This document shows positions 15,285 to 23,144 of a stretch of DNA of 35,227 bases, in pieces; the first letter of the stretch is position 1; every line of letters starts with the position of its first letter. The notes beneath the pieces are model-generated. The model was given only the letters and a program-made list of their open reading frames with translations. It was not told the origin of the DNA and searched no databases. Made by a program: the position numbers and the translations under genes. Source of the stretch: CAYJAD01 sp964370835 (GTDB lineage: Bacteria; Desulfobacterota; Desulfovibrionia; Desulfovibrionales; Desulfovibrionaceae); contig CAYJLO010000023.1 of NCBI GenBank assembly GCA_964370835.1, positions 1 through 35,227 on the forward strand, written 5' to 3'.

Positions 15285-15845
15285 ATGAGTCAACTCGATT
15301 ATGAAATCAACAAAGAATTAGGTGAATGCTACTTATTTATGGGCGATCTTGATAAAGCTGAAGAGTATTATCGTAAGGCTGTAACCCATGGCGGTACTTT
15401 GGCTGCTCCCTATCTTGGACTTGCAACCATTGCTGTACAACGTGCTAACCTTGAAGAAGCCATGGTGCTCTACACCAAAGCGCATTCTTTAGAAGCCACC
15501 GACAAAACTTTCACCGGCATTGGTCTCGTTCACATGGAGCTTGGCGACCATGAGCAAGCATATGCACATTTTTCCAGCGCACATGAGCTGAACCCTGAAA
15601 ATATTATCGCTCTCAACTGCCTCGTGCGCGAAGGCTATCAATTGGGACGCTTGGTTGATGTGGTGCCTGCTTTGGAAACAAGCATGCAAGTATCTTCTGA
15701 AGCACATGCCATTCAAGTAAGTCTTGCTGGCATACTCATATCTTTGGGACGTAACGACGAAGCTAAAGGACATTTGGAAGCAGTGCTTGGCCTTGATCCT
15801 TCCAACACCAATGCTCAAGAACTTATTGCCACCATGGCCGCTTAA
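15285..15845 (+). CDS. Tetratricopeptide-repeat protein, RpoN-driven
   Basis: A 186-residue all-TPR protein of about five 34-residue units (roughly 7-40, 41-74, 75-108, 109-142, 143-176). The cleanest are GECYLFMGDLDKAEEYYRKA, YLGLATIAVQRANLEEAMVLYTKA and GLVHMELGDHEQAYAHFSSA followed by LNP. It has no signal peptide or membrane helix, so it is a cytosolic protein-protein adaptor. GGGAGG lies 6 bases before the ATG. It stands alone between terminators, behind a clear sigma-54 promoter. Common codons and a strong ribosome site suggest good expression. The partner is unknown. Confidence 0.85.
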   Translation: MSQLDYEINKELGECYLFMGDLDKAEEYYRKAVTHGGTLAAPYLGLATIAVQRANLEEAMVLYTKAHSLEATDKTFTGIGLVHMELGDHEQAYAHFSSAHELNPENIIALNCLVREGYQLGRLVDVVPALETSMQVSSEAHAIQVSLAGILISLGRNDEAKGHLEAVLGLDPSNTNAQELIATMAA

Positions 15846-15883
15846 GCGCCACGCAATATAAGTTCTTTGTATTCCCTCCCCAC

Positions 15884-15928
15884 GTTTTCCCGGCCTTACG
15901 CAAGCTTGTGCTAAGGCCGGAGGAAAAC
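15884..15928 (+). terminator. Long hairpin after the TPR gene
   Basis: CCGGCCTTA (15890-15898) pairs perfectly with TAAGGCCGG (15912-15920), extended by GTTTTC/GAAAAC outside with a small bulge. No T run follows, so it may be an mRNA-protecting structure as much as a terminator. Confidence 0.45.
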
Positions 15929-15991
15929 AACGCTGGTGGAGTCATTACCCAAAGCAGGACGCATAAGGGGTTTGTCATGGAAGACAAAGTA

Positions 15992-16022
15992 TAAACGCAG
16001 GTTCTACCTGCGTTTACTTTTT
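15992..16022 (+). terminator. Intrinsic terminator
   Basis: An 11-bp perfect stem TAAACGCAGGT/ACCTGCGTTTA (15992-16002 with 16006-16016), TCT loop, then CTTTTT. Confidence 0.85.
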
Positions 16023-16048
16023 ATGTGCCAAAACGAGCATTTACCCCC

Positions 16049-16078
16049 TTGACACTTGCTCTTTTTATGGAAAGAATA
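16049..16078 (+). promoter_or_regulatory. Possible sigma-70 promoter of the permease
   Basis: Consensus TTGACA (16049-16054) and a weak AGAATA (16073-16078) with an 18-base spacer, 27 bases before the start codon. The -35 box is perfect and the -10 box poor, so activation or repression is likely. Confidence 0.4.
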
Positions 16079-16105
16079 GACATTCATTTTCAAAAAGGAG
16101 AATTC

Positions 16106-17293
16106 ATGTCCAGCACCTCTGAAAATTCACATGATACCTATCTAGCACATGACCATGAGCACCATGACAGTCATGACCACAATACAAATCACGAGCCTCA
16201 TGATGATCACGACCACGATGCTCATTCTCATGCAGAGCATGAAAACCATACAGAACACGAACACCTTCATAGCGATCATCAGCATGCGGGACATGACGCA
16301 GCACACGACCATGGTTTAGAGCATAGCCACGATTTTAGCTTTGATGCAGCATCCATGAATTTAGAGAACTTTTTCGATGCTTTTTTGCACCTCGCCCTAG
16401 AATTTTCCGCCATATTTTTAGGTATGAGCATTCTCATGGGCTTAGTGCTTGCCTATGTGCCTTTGAAAAAAATTCAGAGCTTTTTTGCAGCATCACACGG
16501 TCGTGGACATATGGTGGCATTTGCTTTTGGCGCTCTCACCCCCCTATGCACCTTTTCCACCATTCCCATGCTTCAAGGCCTGTTACGCGCCAAAGTAAGC
16601 TTTGGACCAGCCATGACCTTTCTCCTCTGCTCTCCACTGGTATCACCCATAATTATGGCCCTTATGTTCACCACCTTTGGCTTCTATTTTACATTTTGCT
16701 ACACTCTTTCTGTGGCTCTATTTGCCGTGGGAGTGAGCTTTTGCCTACAAAAATGCCATTTTGAACGCCATCTTATCCAAAACGCCGTAGAAAATCCTCA
16801 CGCAGAATCTTGTTGTGGCCATGCTCACCCTCAGGGCATATACTCCACGCCGAACTGCCCTCCTAAGCCCTCTTTTTGGCATCATCTACGCCATGCAGTC
16901 ATAAACGGTTTTGTGAACTTCAAACAAGCTTTCCCCTACTTACTCATGGGTATTGTCTTGGGCGCCTTGGTGTACAGTTTTGCACCGCAAAGCTTTTTGG
17001 TGCACTACACGCACGATGATTCACTCGCATCTTTAGGCTTAGCCGCCCTCATGGGCCTCCCACTACATGTCCACCTTGAAACCATTATTCCTGCCAGCAA
17101 GATTCTCTTGGAAAAAGGTATGGGACTGGGAAGCATCATGGCATTTTTTGTGGGAAGCGGCGGCGTAAGCATCACAAGCATCATCTTATTAAAATCTTTT
17201 TTTAAAACACCGCTGATAGTGGCCATTTGCTTAAGCGTTTTTCTTTTCGCAATAGCTATGGGGCTCTTTTTTCCCCTCTTGGTGAGCGCATAA
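16106..17293 (+). CDS. ArsP/DUF318 family permease with His-rich N-terminus
   Basis: A 395-residue inner-membrane permease. Residues 8-76 are a soluble stretch with about 25 His among Asp and Glu (HDHEHHDSHDH and similar), a likely metal-binding tail. About eight membrane helices follow. The family core repeats are present: FGALTPLCTFSTIPMLQGLL with LLCSPLVSP in the first half, and AALMGLPLHVHLETIIPAS in the second. Between the halves lies a loop with CCGHAHPQG, a second possible metal site. ArsP members export organoarsenicals, but relatives with His-rich tails may handle divalent metals; the substrate is unproven. An upstream frame to 16025 exists, but the ATG at 16106 has AAGGAG 5 bases before it. 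It is followed by a convergent nitroreductase. Confidence 0.85.
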   Translation: MSSTSENSHDTYLAHDHEHHDSHDHNTNHEPHDDHDHDAHSHAEHENHTEHEHLHSDHQHAGHDAAHDHGLEHSHDFSFDAASMNLENFFDAFLHLALEFSAIFLGMSILMGLVLAYVPLKKIQSFFAASHGRGHMVAFAFGALTPLCTFSTIPMLQGLLRAKVSFGPAMTFLLCSPLVSPIIMALMFTTFGFYFTFCYTLSVALFAVGVSFCLQKCHFERHLIQNAVENPHAESCCGHAHPQGIYSTPNCPPKPSFWHHLRHAVINGFVNFKQAFPYLLMGIVLGALVYSFAPQSFLVHYTHDDSLASLGLAALMGLPLHVHLETIIPASKILLEKGMGLGSIMAFFVGSGGVSITSIILLKSFFKTPLIVAICLSVFLFAIAMGLFFPLLVSA

Positions 17294-17326
17294 AAAAAGG
17301 GGCTCTTGGGAAAACCAAAAGCCCCT
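17292..17326 (-). terminator. Intrinsic terminator of the nitroreductase gene
   Basis: AGGGGCT.TTGG (17298-17309) pairs with CCAA.AGCCCCT (17315-17326) with one mismatch. Read on the minus strand the stem is followed by seven T. It overlaps the permease stop codon, so the two converging genes share this space. Confidence 0.8.
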
Positions 17327-17369
17327 AAAGAAACAACTTTTAAAAATTCATCCTTGAACTACAAAACAT

Positions 17370-17897
17370 TTAACGCTGATTAAAATGCCCCTTATGCACC
17401 TTGTTCATGGGGGCGTCAGCTTCAGTATACGCCGCCTTTTCTTCAGCCTTATGCCCTAAAGCTAAAATGCAAAGCACGCCATATTTTTCGGGTATGCCTA
17501 AAAGCTCACGAATAGCTTGCTCTGAATTAACCCCCTCTTTACTCTGGCGTAGACGCATTTGAATCCACGTGGAACCAAGCCCCAAATGCTCGGCTTCCAA
17601 TTGCATGGCAATGGCGGCTATGGAAGCATCCTCCACCCACACATCGGTGAGTTCAGCATCAGCCACAACCACAATGCCCACTGCGGCCTGAGCCAAAAAA
17701 GAAGCACTATGTGCCTTGCACTCAGATAAAGCATGAAGCATGTCTTTATCTTCCACCACCACATATTCCACAGGCTTTTTATTCATGGAGGTGGGGGCCA
17801 ACAATGCTGCATGTAAAATCTTTTGCAACTGCTCTTGGGACACAGCCTCCGATGTGAAGCGGCGGATACTACGTCTCTTTTTCATGAGTTCTAGCAT
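17370..17897 (-). CDS. Nitroreductase family FMN flavoprotein
   Basis: A 175-residue nitroreductase-fold protein that uses FMN and NAD(P)H to reduce nitro groups, quinones or similar acceptors. The N-terminal FMN/phosphate site is KKRRSIRRFTSEAVSQEQL. APTSMNKKPVEYVVVED is the substrate/FMN segment, VWVEDASIAAIAMQLEAEHLGLGSTW the dimer helix and FMN contact, and YGVLCILALGHKAEE the late glycine turn. The length is that of compact anaerobe-type members. AAGGAG lies 6 bases before the ATG. A sigma-70 promoter and paired 29-base direct repeats lie just upstream, suggesting repressor control. The natural substrate cannot be told. Confidence 0.9.
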   Translation of the reverse strand: MLELMKKRRSIRRFTSEAVSQEQLQKILHAALLAPTSMNKKPVEYVVVEDKDMLHALSECKAHSASFLAQAAVGIVVVADAELTDVWVEDASIAAIAMQLEAEHLGLGSTWIQMRLRQSKEGVNSEQAIRELLGIPEKYGVLCILALGHKAEEKAAYTEADAPMNKVHKGHFNQR

Positions 17898-17959
17898 GAC
17901 TTCTCCTTATATTATTGTGCATAACTTACTGTTCCTTTTGTTCCTAACTCACATAACCC

Positions 17960-17988
17960 ACTATAATAATAATTCATTGTCAAGACAA
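17960..17988 (-). promoter_or_regulatory. Sigma-70 promoter of the nitroreductase gene
   Basis: Minus-strand TTGTCT (17988-17983), 17-base spacer, TATAGT (17965-17960). The expected start is near 17953, inside one of two 29-base direct repeats. Confidence 0.65.
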
Positions 17989-17991
17989 TAA

Positions 17992-18022
17992 AAAAGTACG
18001 CCCTCACATGTGGCGTACTTTT
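17992..18022 (-). terminator. Intrinsic terminator of the L,D-transpeptidase operon
   Basis: An 11-bp perfect stem AAAAGTACGCC/GGCGTACTTTT (17992-18002 with 18012-18022). In the minus direction it continues into TTTTATTG. It lies downstream of the gene ending at 18070. Confidence 0.85.
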
Positions 18023-18069
18023 CATTGTTCCTCTTGTTCCTAACTCAATTAACCGTTTGAATTTAAAAA

Positions 18070-18804
18070 CTATTGAGTTAAAGGATAAATATTTCTGTAA
18101 ACAGGTTCGCCAGTATGATCTTTCACTTCCACAATAACCTGCGCATTGGTGAGGTCATATTCTTGATTCAGAGGAATAAAAAGAACAGCACTTTTAAAGT
18201 TGCTTACTTTATACTTGGCTGCCTCGGGAGGATTTGACGGCAAGGTAATTGTCTTTCCATCGGCAAGACTTAATATACAAAAAACCTCGCCGGAAATGCT
18301 TTCGGTGCCGCTATTACGTAAGTTGAAAGCCACCCGAAGACGATCAGAACCCAATAAAGAAGCAGATACATTTTCCATTTTCAACACGCCGGCATTGAGC
18401 TCAGGAAAGGGATCGTGCCCTGGGCCATCTTGCTGCAAATCGTTCTGCACCTCTGGTGCCGACAAATCCACAGTCTCCTCCGCAGGCTTTTCCGCCGCCA
18501 CGTGAGTCATGATGGCATTTTCTACTTTTTTATGCTTTTCAAGCAATACTTGCACGTGTTGCAAGCGCGTAAGATGCACGGTGGCATCTTGACTTTGCTT
18601 TTCCAACACACTGTGTTTTTGCTCAAGCTGAGCATATTCTTGCCATAAAAAATAACAAGCCGTGAGAGCCAAAGCGGCCACACAAGGACTTAGTATGCAA
18701 AAGCTCATGAGCCAACGAAAGCGACTTCTCCGCACACGAAAACGCGTACTCTCACCACTGTCATACATGAGAATAACGTTCATTTTTTCACGGGATAAAT
18801 GCAT
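18070..18804 (-). CDS. Bitopic membrane protein with coiled coil, function unknown
   Basis: 244 residues. A cytosolic basic N-terminus (about 1-30, with RFRVRRSRFRW) is followed by one membrane helix (about 31-54), then a periplasmic coiled coil (about 55-100, YAQLEQKHSVLEKQSQ), an acidic Pro-rich linker, and a C-terminal beta-sandwich-like domain (about 140-244; LRVAFNLRNSGTESISGEVFCIL and AVLFIPL) similar in style to FxLYD/Ig-type folds. The start has AAGGAG 5 bases upstream. It follows the L,D-transpeptidase by 10 bases, so the two are one transcript and likely act together in the cell wall. I do not recognise a named family. Confidence 0.8.
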   Translation of the reverse strand: MHLSREKMNVILMYDSGESTRFRVRRSRFRWLMSFCILSPCVAALALTACYFLWQEYAQLEQKHSVLEKQSQDATVHLTRLQHVQVLLEKHKKVENAIMTHVAAEKPAEETVDLSAPEVQNDLQQDGPGHDPFPELNAGVLKMENVSASLLGSDRLRVAFNLRNSGTESISGEVFCILSLADGKTITLPSNPPEAAKYKVSNFKSAVLFIPLNQEYDLTNAQVIVEVKDHTGEPVYRNIYPLTQ

Positions 18805-18814
18805 CAGCTCTCCT

Positions 18815-20680
18815 TTATGAAGAGGTTGCTGTCCAATCTTCCTTACTTATTTTCCATCCATTTTTAGATGGTACCAGTAAGAGAGTTTTTGTTCCTTTAT
18901 CTCCACGGCCATGTTTGTCTGTGTACACTTGTGTCATATCCACCTGCACTCCGTGCGTATCAATGAGTACACGCATACCGCTAAGCTCAATGCGCGCAGG
19001 AGGATCTTTTTTCCATAAGCGTTTTTTATGTGTGCCTATGCCATTTTTATTTCTGCCGCCTTGGCGCGCTTGTGGCGCATAGTGGCGTAAATAAGCATCC
19101 ACATCGGCAGAAAGCCAATCTTGACGCCACGCTTCCAACATGGTGCCAATTTCTGCACTGATTTTTTCTAAATAGGCCACTTGCGTAGAACCTGGAGCTT
19201 CGTTCCACTCAGAAGCCACAATGCGCCACTGTCCGGAGGCATTTTGCTTCCAATACAGAATATGACTGCCTTGACGAGGATCTTGTCCAGGTATGAAAAT
19301 CCATTGATTGGTGGTCACAACCACCATATCTTGCTTGGCATGCATACTGGAGCTTACGCTGAGCAACTCCACCCAAGGGGCTTTAAAGTACGGTGCCATA
19401 ATTTTTTGCAAATCACCATAGGCATCGCTATAACTTTGTCCGGCTTCTTTACCAAAACGCTCTTTATCGTACAAAGCATAAAAAGCACTGGATTCACGCT
19501 GCTCCCACGCATCATGCCAAGCTTGAAAAGCTTGTGTCACCTCAGCTTGCACCTTGGCACTTAAATTCACAGCTTGTATGGGAGCAGATATTTCCGGCTT
19601 TTGCTCCGCATCTTTTCCTGCATTCTGCGCAACGTCTTGGTCATCGCCTTGACCTTCTTGCTCTGGCATGGACAAAGGCGGCACCAAGGGTTTTTCGCCT
19701 TTGGCCAAAGAAGAAGCATCGCTGGTCTGCTGTGCACTGGCCACAAGCTCACCCTTTTCATAGGCAGCTTGCAAACCTAAATCACTGGGAATCCATTCCA
19801 TGCCCACCACGCGAAACACATTGTCGGCATCGCGTTGCCAGTATAAACGGCGTATGCCCTCTGTGGATAAATTGGGCGCGCGATAAAATTGCTCGCTCCA
19901 GGTGACCCAATATCCGGGGCCTTCCAACACATGCACTTCGCGATTAAAAATATTTATCCAAGGCAAACGCTTAAACAATCTTTCTTTATTATCGCGAAAA
20001 GCCTTAAAGGTTTCGGGCATGGCTTTGGTATAAGATTCGCCATCATAAAATTCAAAAAAATCTGTGGAACGGCTGGCCCATGCTCTGGTCCATTGTTCCA
20101 TGCGGCGGCGCAAATGCTCGGCGGTGCCATCGTCGGCCATGGGTACGGCTTGGGTATTGAGCTTTTCCCCCACCACCACGGCGGTGCCAGAAGTTAGTAA
20201 AGAGCCCACTTCGTCAATTTCTTCCAAACCAATGGCAATGCAGCCTCGAGTAATGCGCGGCTTGATGCCATCGCCCTTACTATGAATCCAAATACCATAG
20301 CCCGTCTTACCACGTAATTTATCCACAGGATTGGGATAATTGAGCGTATAGGCTATGCCACCGTATTCTTTAAAATCTAAACCCTTGGCAATTTTATACA
20401 CCACAAAATACACGCCCTCTGGGGTGCGTAAGTCATTGACCACTTCTTTATCGCCGTCTTTTTGACCTGTGGTGCAAGGGTAATTATAAGCTAATTCCAG
20501 CAAATTGCTTTGCTTTTCATTGTATAAATAGAATTGCTGCTGTGATTTATCCACAGCCACAATGCGAGGAGGTAGTGCCGCATTGGGAATACGAGGTTGC
20601 CAATTGGCGGCATACAAAGGAGAAATAAAAGGGACAGAAAGTAAAGCCCAAACACCGGTAAGAAACACTGTCTTTTTCAT
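18815..20680 (-). CDS. YkuD L,D-transpeptidase with three NTF2-like modules
   Basis: A periplasmic peptidoglycan enzyme of 621 residues. The signal peptide is 1-24 (cut at LYA/ANW). The YkuD domain spans about 40-175, with catalytic H133 (IWIHSKGDG) and C147 in RGCIAI. The R-G-C in place of S/T-x-G-C is typical of the ErfK group. Three related modules of about 110 residues follow (188-305, 375-490, 495-612), each opening with a W-x3-W helix (WTRAWASR, WHDAWEQR, WRQDWLSA) then F/Y-x3-Y, and ending in a W-(K/R)-I/V strand with EW or DW; they look like NTF2-like folds. The linker at about 310-370 is low-complexity. An upstream ATG at 20698 adds six residues; 20680 gives a cleaner signal peptide, though both ribosome sites are weak. 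It is cotranscribed with the bitopic protein. Confidence 0.85.
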   Translation of the reverse strand: MKKTVFLTGVWALLSVPFISPLYAANWQPRIPNAALPPRIVAVDKSQQQFYLYNEKQSNLLELAYNYPCTTGQKDGDKEVVNDLRTPEGVYFVVYKIAKGLDFKEYGGIAYTLNYPNPVDKLRGKTGYGIWIHSKGDGIKPRITRGCIAIGLEEIDEVGSLLTSGTAVVVGEKLNTQAVPMADDGTAEHLRRRMEQWTRAWASRSTDFFEFYDGESYTKAMPETFKAFRDNKERLFKRLPWINIFNREVHVLEGPGYWVTWSEQFYRAPNLSTEGIRRLYWQRDADNVFRVVGMEWIPSDLGLQAAYEKGELVASAQQTSDASSLAKGEKPLVPPLSMPEQEGQGDDQDVAQNAGKDAEQKPEISAPIQAVNLSAKVQAEVTQAFQAWHDAWEQRESSAFYALYDKERFGKEAGQSYSDAYGDLQKIMAPYFKAPWVELLSVSSSMHAKQDMVVVTTNQWIFIPGQDPRQGSHILYWKQNASGQWRIVASEWNEAPGSTQVAYLEKISAEIGTMLEAWRQDWLSADVDAYLRHYAPQARQGGRNKNGIGTHKKRLWKKDPPARIELSGMRVLIDTHGVQVDMTQVYTDKHGRGDKGTKTLLLVPSKNGWKISKEDWTATSS

Positions 20681-20734
20681 ATATTTCCCAAACACCATTG
20701 TATACCACTTTTCCTGCGCACACTGTTATTTCAT

Positions 20735-20766
20735 GGTGTATGGAGCATGAACACGCCCCATACACC
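20735..20766. terminator. Inverted repeat between pyrE and the transpeptidase gene
   Basis: GGTGTATGG (20735-20743) pairs perfectly with CCATACACC (20758-20766). It lies 20 bases past the pyrE stop. There is no T run on the minus strand, so it may be a weak terminator or an operator for the transpeptidase operon. Confidence 0.45.
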
Positions 20767-20785
20767 TTTTAGCTTCTAATATTTT

Positions 20786-21346
20786 TTAAGAGCGACCCAA
20801 AGCCACCAATTCTTCACGAGTGAAGAGAGAAAGCAATTCAAAACCATGCTCTTTCAAAATTTCCCTACCGCCTTCTTGGCGATCCAATATGGTGCATACG
20901 GCCACAATTTCCAAACCGGCATCTTGCACGCGTGTGCAAGCTTTGAGCAAGGAACCACCTGTGGTCACCACATCTTCCACCATGGCCACTTTATCACCTT
21001 TGGCAAAGTTGCCAAGGCCTTCCACGTATTGACCGGTACCATGACCTTTGGCTTCTTTACGTACCAAAAGACCAGCCAAGGGACGGTTGTTTTCATGGGA
21101 AATCACCGTGGTGGCAGAAACAAGTGGGTCTGCACCAAGGGTCATGCCACCCACGCCCTTAATGTCCACCTCGGCCAACATCTTATTAAAAAGCGTACCG
21201 ATGAGCCAAGAGCCTTCCGGATGCAAAGCAGTTACTCTGCAATCAAAGTAATAATCGCTTTTACGACCAGAAGCTAGGGTAAAATCCCCTTCTTTGTAAG
21301 ATTTTTCTATAAGAATGCGTGCAAGGCGTTTTTTTAGTTCTAACAT
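20786..21346 (-). CDS. pyrE: Orotate phosphoribosyltransferase
   Basis: Converts orotate and PRPP to OMP in UMP synthesis. 186 residues, cytosolic. The N-terminal substrate loop is FTLASGRKSDYYFDCR, the catalytic flexible loop has RKEAKGHGTGQYVEG, and the PRPP-binding motif is VAMVEDVVTTGGSLLKAC. GAGG lies 9 bases before the ATG. It follows purB by 19 bases, so pyrE is the last gene of a small-protein/fmdB/purB/pyrE operon, linking purine and pyrimidine synthesis. Confidence 0.96.
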   Translation of the reverse strand: MLELKKRLARILIEKSYKEGDFTLASGRKSDYYFDCRVTALHPEGSWLIGTLFNKMLAEVDIKGVGGMTLGADPLVSATTVISHENNRPLAGLLVRKEAKGHGTGQYVEGLGNFAKGDKVAMVEDVVTTGGSLLKACTRVQDAGLEIVAVCTILDRQEGGREILKEHGFELLSLFTREELVALGRS

Positions 21347-21365
21347 AGGCTTTTTCCTCTACGGC

Positions 21366-22661
21366 TTAGGCGTTAAAAATACGTGCAAAAATGGTGTCTT
21401 CATGCTGCAAATAGTAGCCAGAATTGAACAAATCTGCAAGAGTATCACCATCAATCAGTGCCGTAATATCGGCATTGGCACGTACAATATCAGCAAAGGG
21501 CTTTTGGCTTTCCCAGCTTTGCATGGCGCAAGCTTGTACCATCTCATAAGCTTTTTGACGTGGCAAGCCTTTATCAATAAGATTGGTGAGCACACGTTGG
21601 GAATAGTATAAGCCCAAGGAGTGATCCATATTCTTTTGCATACGCTCAGGCTTCACCACCAAACCGCTCAACAAGTTATTTAAGCGATTCAAAATATAGT
21701 CAGCCAAAATGGTGGAATCCGGCATGATAACACGTTCCACAGAGGAGTGACTGATGTCACGCTCATGCCAAAGGGCTTGGTTTTCCATGGCTGCCACAGC
21801 ATTGGAGCGCAACAAACGGGAAAGACCTGTCATATTTTCTGCAGAAATGGGATTCTTTTTATGCGGCATGGCCGAAGAACCCTTTTGGCCCTTTCTAAAA
21901 CCTTCTTCCACTTCCAGCACTTCGGTGCGCTGTAAATGACGCAACTCAACGCAAAGACGCTCAATGCCACCGCCCATGATGGCAAGGGCCGTGAAGAATT
22001 GAGCATAACGGTCACGTTGGATGATTTGGGTGGAATGCGGATCCACTTCAAGGCCAAGATGCTTCATGGTAAGGGCTTCCACATCGGGACCAAGGAAGGC
22101 ATACGTGCCCACGGCACCGGAAAGTTTGCCCACGCGCATGTTTTCCAAAGCGGCTTCCACGCGATCCAAGTGACGGCTAAATTCAGCATAATAGCCGGCC
22201 ATCTTTAAGCCAAAGCTGGTGGGCTCGGCGTGAATACCATGGGTGCGGCCCATGCAAATGGTGCCTTTCCAATCATGGGCAAGCTTTTTGATGGTTTCCA
22301 ACAATTTTTTAATATCTTCCACAATGAGCACACCGGCATCTTGCAACATAACAGCATTGGCTGTGTCCACAATGTCAGAAGAAGTACAACCAAGGTGAAT
22401 GAAGCGAGCTTCTGGGCCCACAAATTCTTCCACGGAAGTTAAAAAAGCAATAACGTCGTGGCGTGTGGTTTCTTCAATTTCCAAAACTCTATCCACATTA
22501 AAAGCAGCTTTGGCGCGGATAACTTCCATGGCTTCGGTGGGAATGCGACCCAATTCATGCCAAGCTTCACAAACGGCAAGTTCCACTTTAAGCCAAGCGT
22601 CATAACGCTTTTCCAGGGTCCAAAGGGAGCTCATGGCCTCGCGGCTATATCTCTCAATCAT
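21366..22661 (-). CDS. purB: Adenylosuccinate lyase
   Basis: Splits fumarate from SAICAR and adenylosuccinate (two purine steps). 431 residues, a homotetrameric all-helical fumarase-superfamily enzyme. Family markers are HLGCTSSDIVDTANAVML, the catalytic-His region MGRTHGIHAEPTSFGLK, and the signature GSSAMPHKKNPI with the active-site serine loop. The length is that of the short bacterial type. AAGGAG lies 6 bases before the ATG; 15 bases separate it from fmdB and 19 from pyrE. Confidence 0.96.
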   Translation of the reverse strand: MIERYSREAMSSLWTLEKRYDAWLKVELAVCEAWHELGRIPTEAMEVIRAKAAFNVDRVLEIEETTRHDVIAFLTSVEEFVGPEARFIHLGCTSSDIVDTANAVMLQDAGVLIVEDIKKLLETIKKLAHDWKGTICMGRTHGIHAEPTSFGLKMAGYYAEFSRHLDRVEAALENMRVGKLSGAVGTYAFLGPDVEALTMKHLGLEVDPHSTQIIQRDRYAQFFTALAIMGGGIERLCVELRHLQRTEVLEVEEGFRKGQKGSSAMPHKKNPISAENMTGLSRLLRSNAVAAMENQALWHERDISHSSVERVIMPDSTILADYILNRLNNLLSGLVVKPERMQKNMDHSLGLYYSQRVLTNLIDKGLPRQKAYEMVQACAMQSWESQKPFADIVRANADITALIDGDTLADLFNSGYYLQHEDTIFARIFNA

Positions 22662-22676
22662 GCTATTCTCCTTGCC

Positions 22677-22991
22677 TTAGGCACTGGCGCTTTGGGTGGC
22701 ACCAGAGGTGCTTTGCGCGCTGCTAGATGTTGCTGAAGGCGCCGGCGCAGCACTTTCGGCCGCGGCAGGCTGCGTGCTTGTGGCACTACTATTGTTGTTG
22801 CTCGTTTTACGATTGCCATATTCTGTCACATACCAACCGCCCCCTTTAAGCACAAATGCCGTATTAGATATAATACGGCTAGCTTCGGTTTTACACTGAG
22901 GGCAAGGGGCTTTGTCTGTGGATTCGCTTATACTGAGCCACTCTTCAAAAATAGCTTGGCACTGCGGGCACTGATATTCATAGATAGGCAT
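22677..22991 (-). CDS. FmdB-family zinc-ribbon protein
   Basis: 104 residues. The N-terminal FmdB/CxxC_CxxC_SSSS domain is MPIYEYQCPQCQAIFEEW...PCPQCKTEASRIIS, with four Cys for zinc, followed by a GGGWYVTEYG turn. The last 40 residues are Ser/Ala/Thr/Gln-rich and disordered. FmdB proteins are called regulators from an early genetic link to formamidase genes, but the function is generally unknown. It is located 15 bases before purB, in the nucleotide operon. Confidence 0.88.
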   Translation of the reverse strand: MPIYEYQCPQCQAIFEEWLSISESTDKAPCPQCKTEASRIISNTAFVLKGGGWYVTEYGNRKTSNNNSSATSTQPAAAESAAPAPSATSSSAQSTSGATQSASA

Positions 22992-23072
22992 GGTCTGTCC
23001 TAAATTTTTGGAAATATGAAGAAAAAACCTTATTCAAAATATATTGATAGGGTCCTTAAAGATGTAAAGCAA

Positions 23073-23144
23073 GGGCCTGTCCCAAGTGCTTTAAAGGGCA
23101 TTCCCCATAAAGTGCTTAGAACAGGCCCAAAAGGTTAAAAAACC
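23073..23144 (-). terminator. Hairpins between the 37-residue gene and fmdB
   Basis: Minus strand: AAGGTT-TTTT-AACCTT overlaps the stop of the small gene. Next is a larger element closed by GGGCCTGT/ACAGGCCC (23121-23128 with 23073-23080), which holds two direct copies of AAGCACTT (23117-23110 and 23091-23084) and an inner GGG/CCC stem. It probably trims or ends the abundant short transcript before fmdB. Confidence 0.5.

Larger units (their letters stand above)
17930..18054. repeat. Paired 29-nt direct repeats flanking the nitroreductase promoter
   Basis: TGTTCCTTTTGTTCCTAACT... at 17930-17958 and a copy at 18026-18054 agree at 26 of 29 positions. Each copy itself contains TGTTCCT twice, 9 bases apart. 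The first covers the predicted start site; the second lies about 38-66 bases upstream of the -35 box. This arrangement suggests a repressor with two operators, possibly with looping. Confidence 0.6.
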
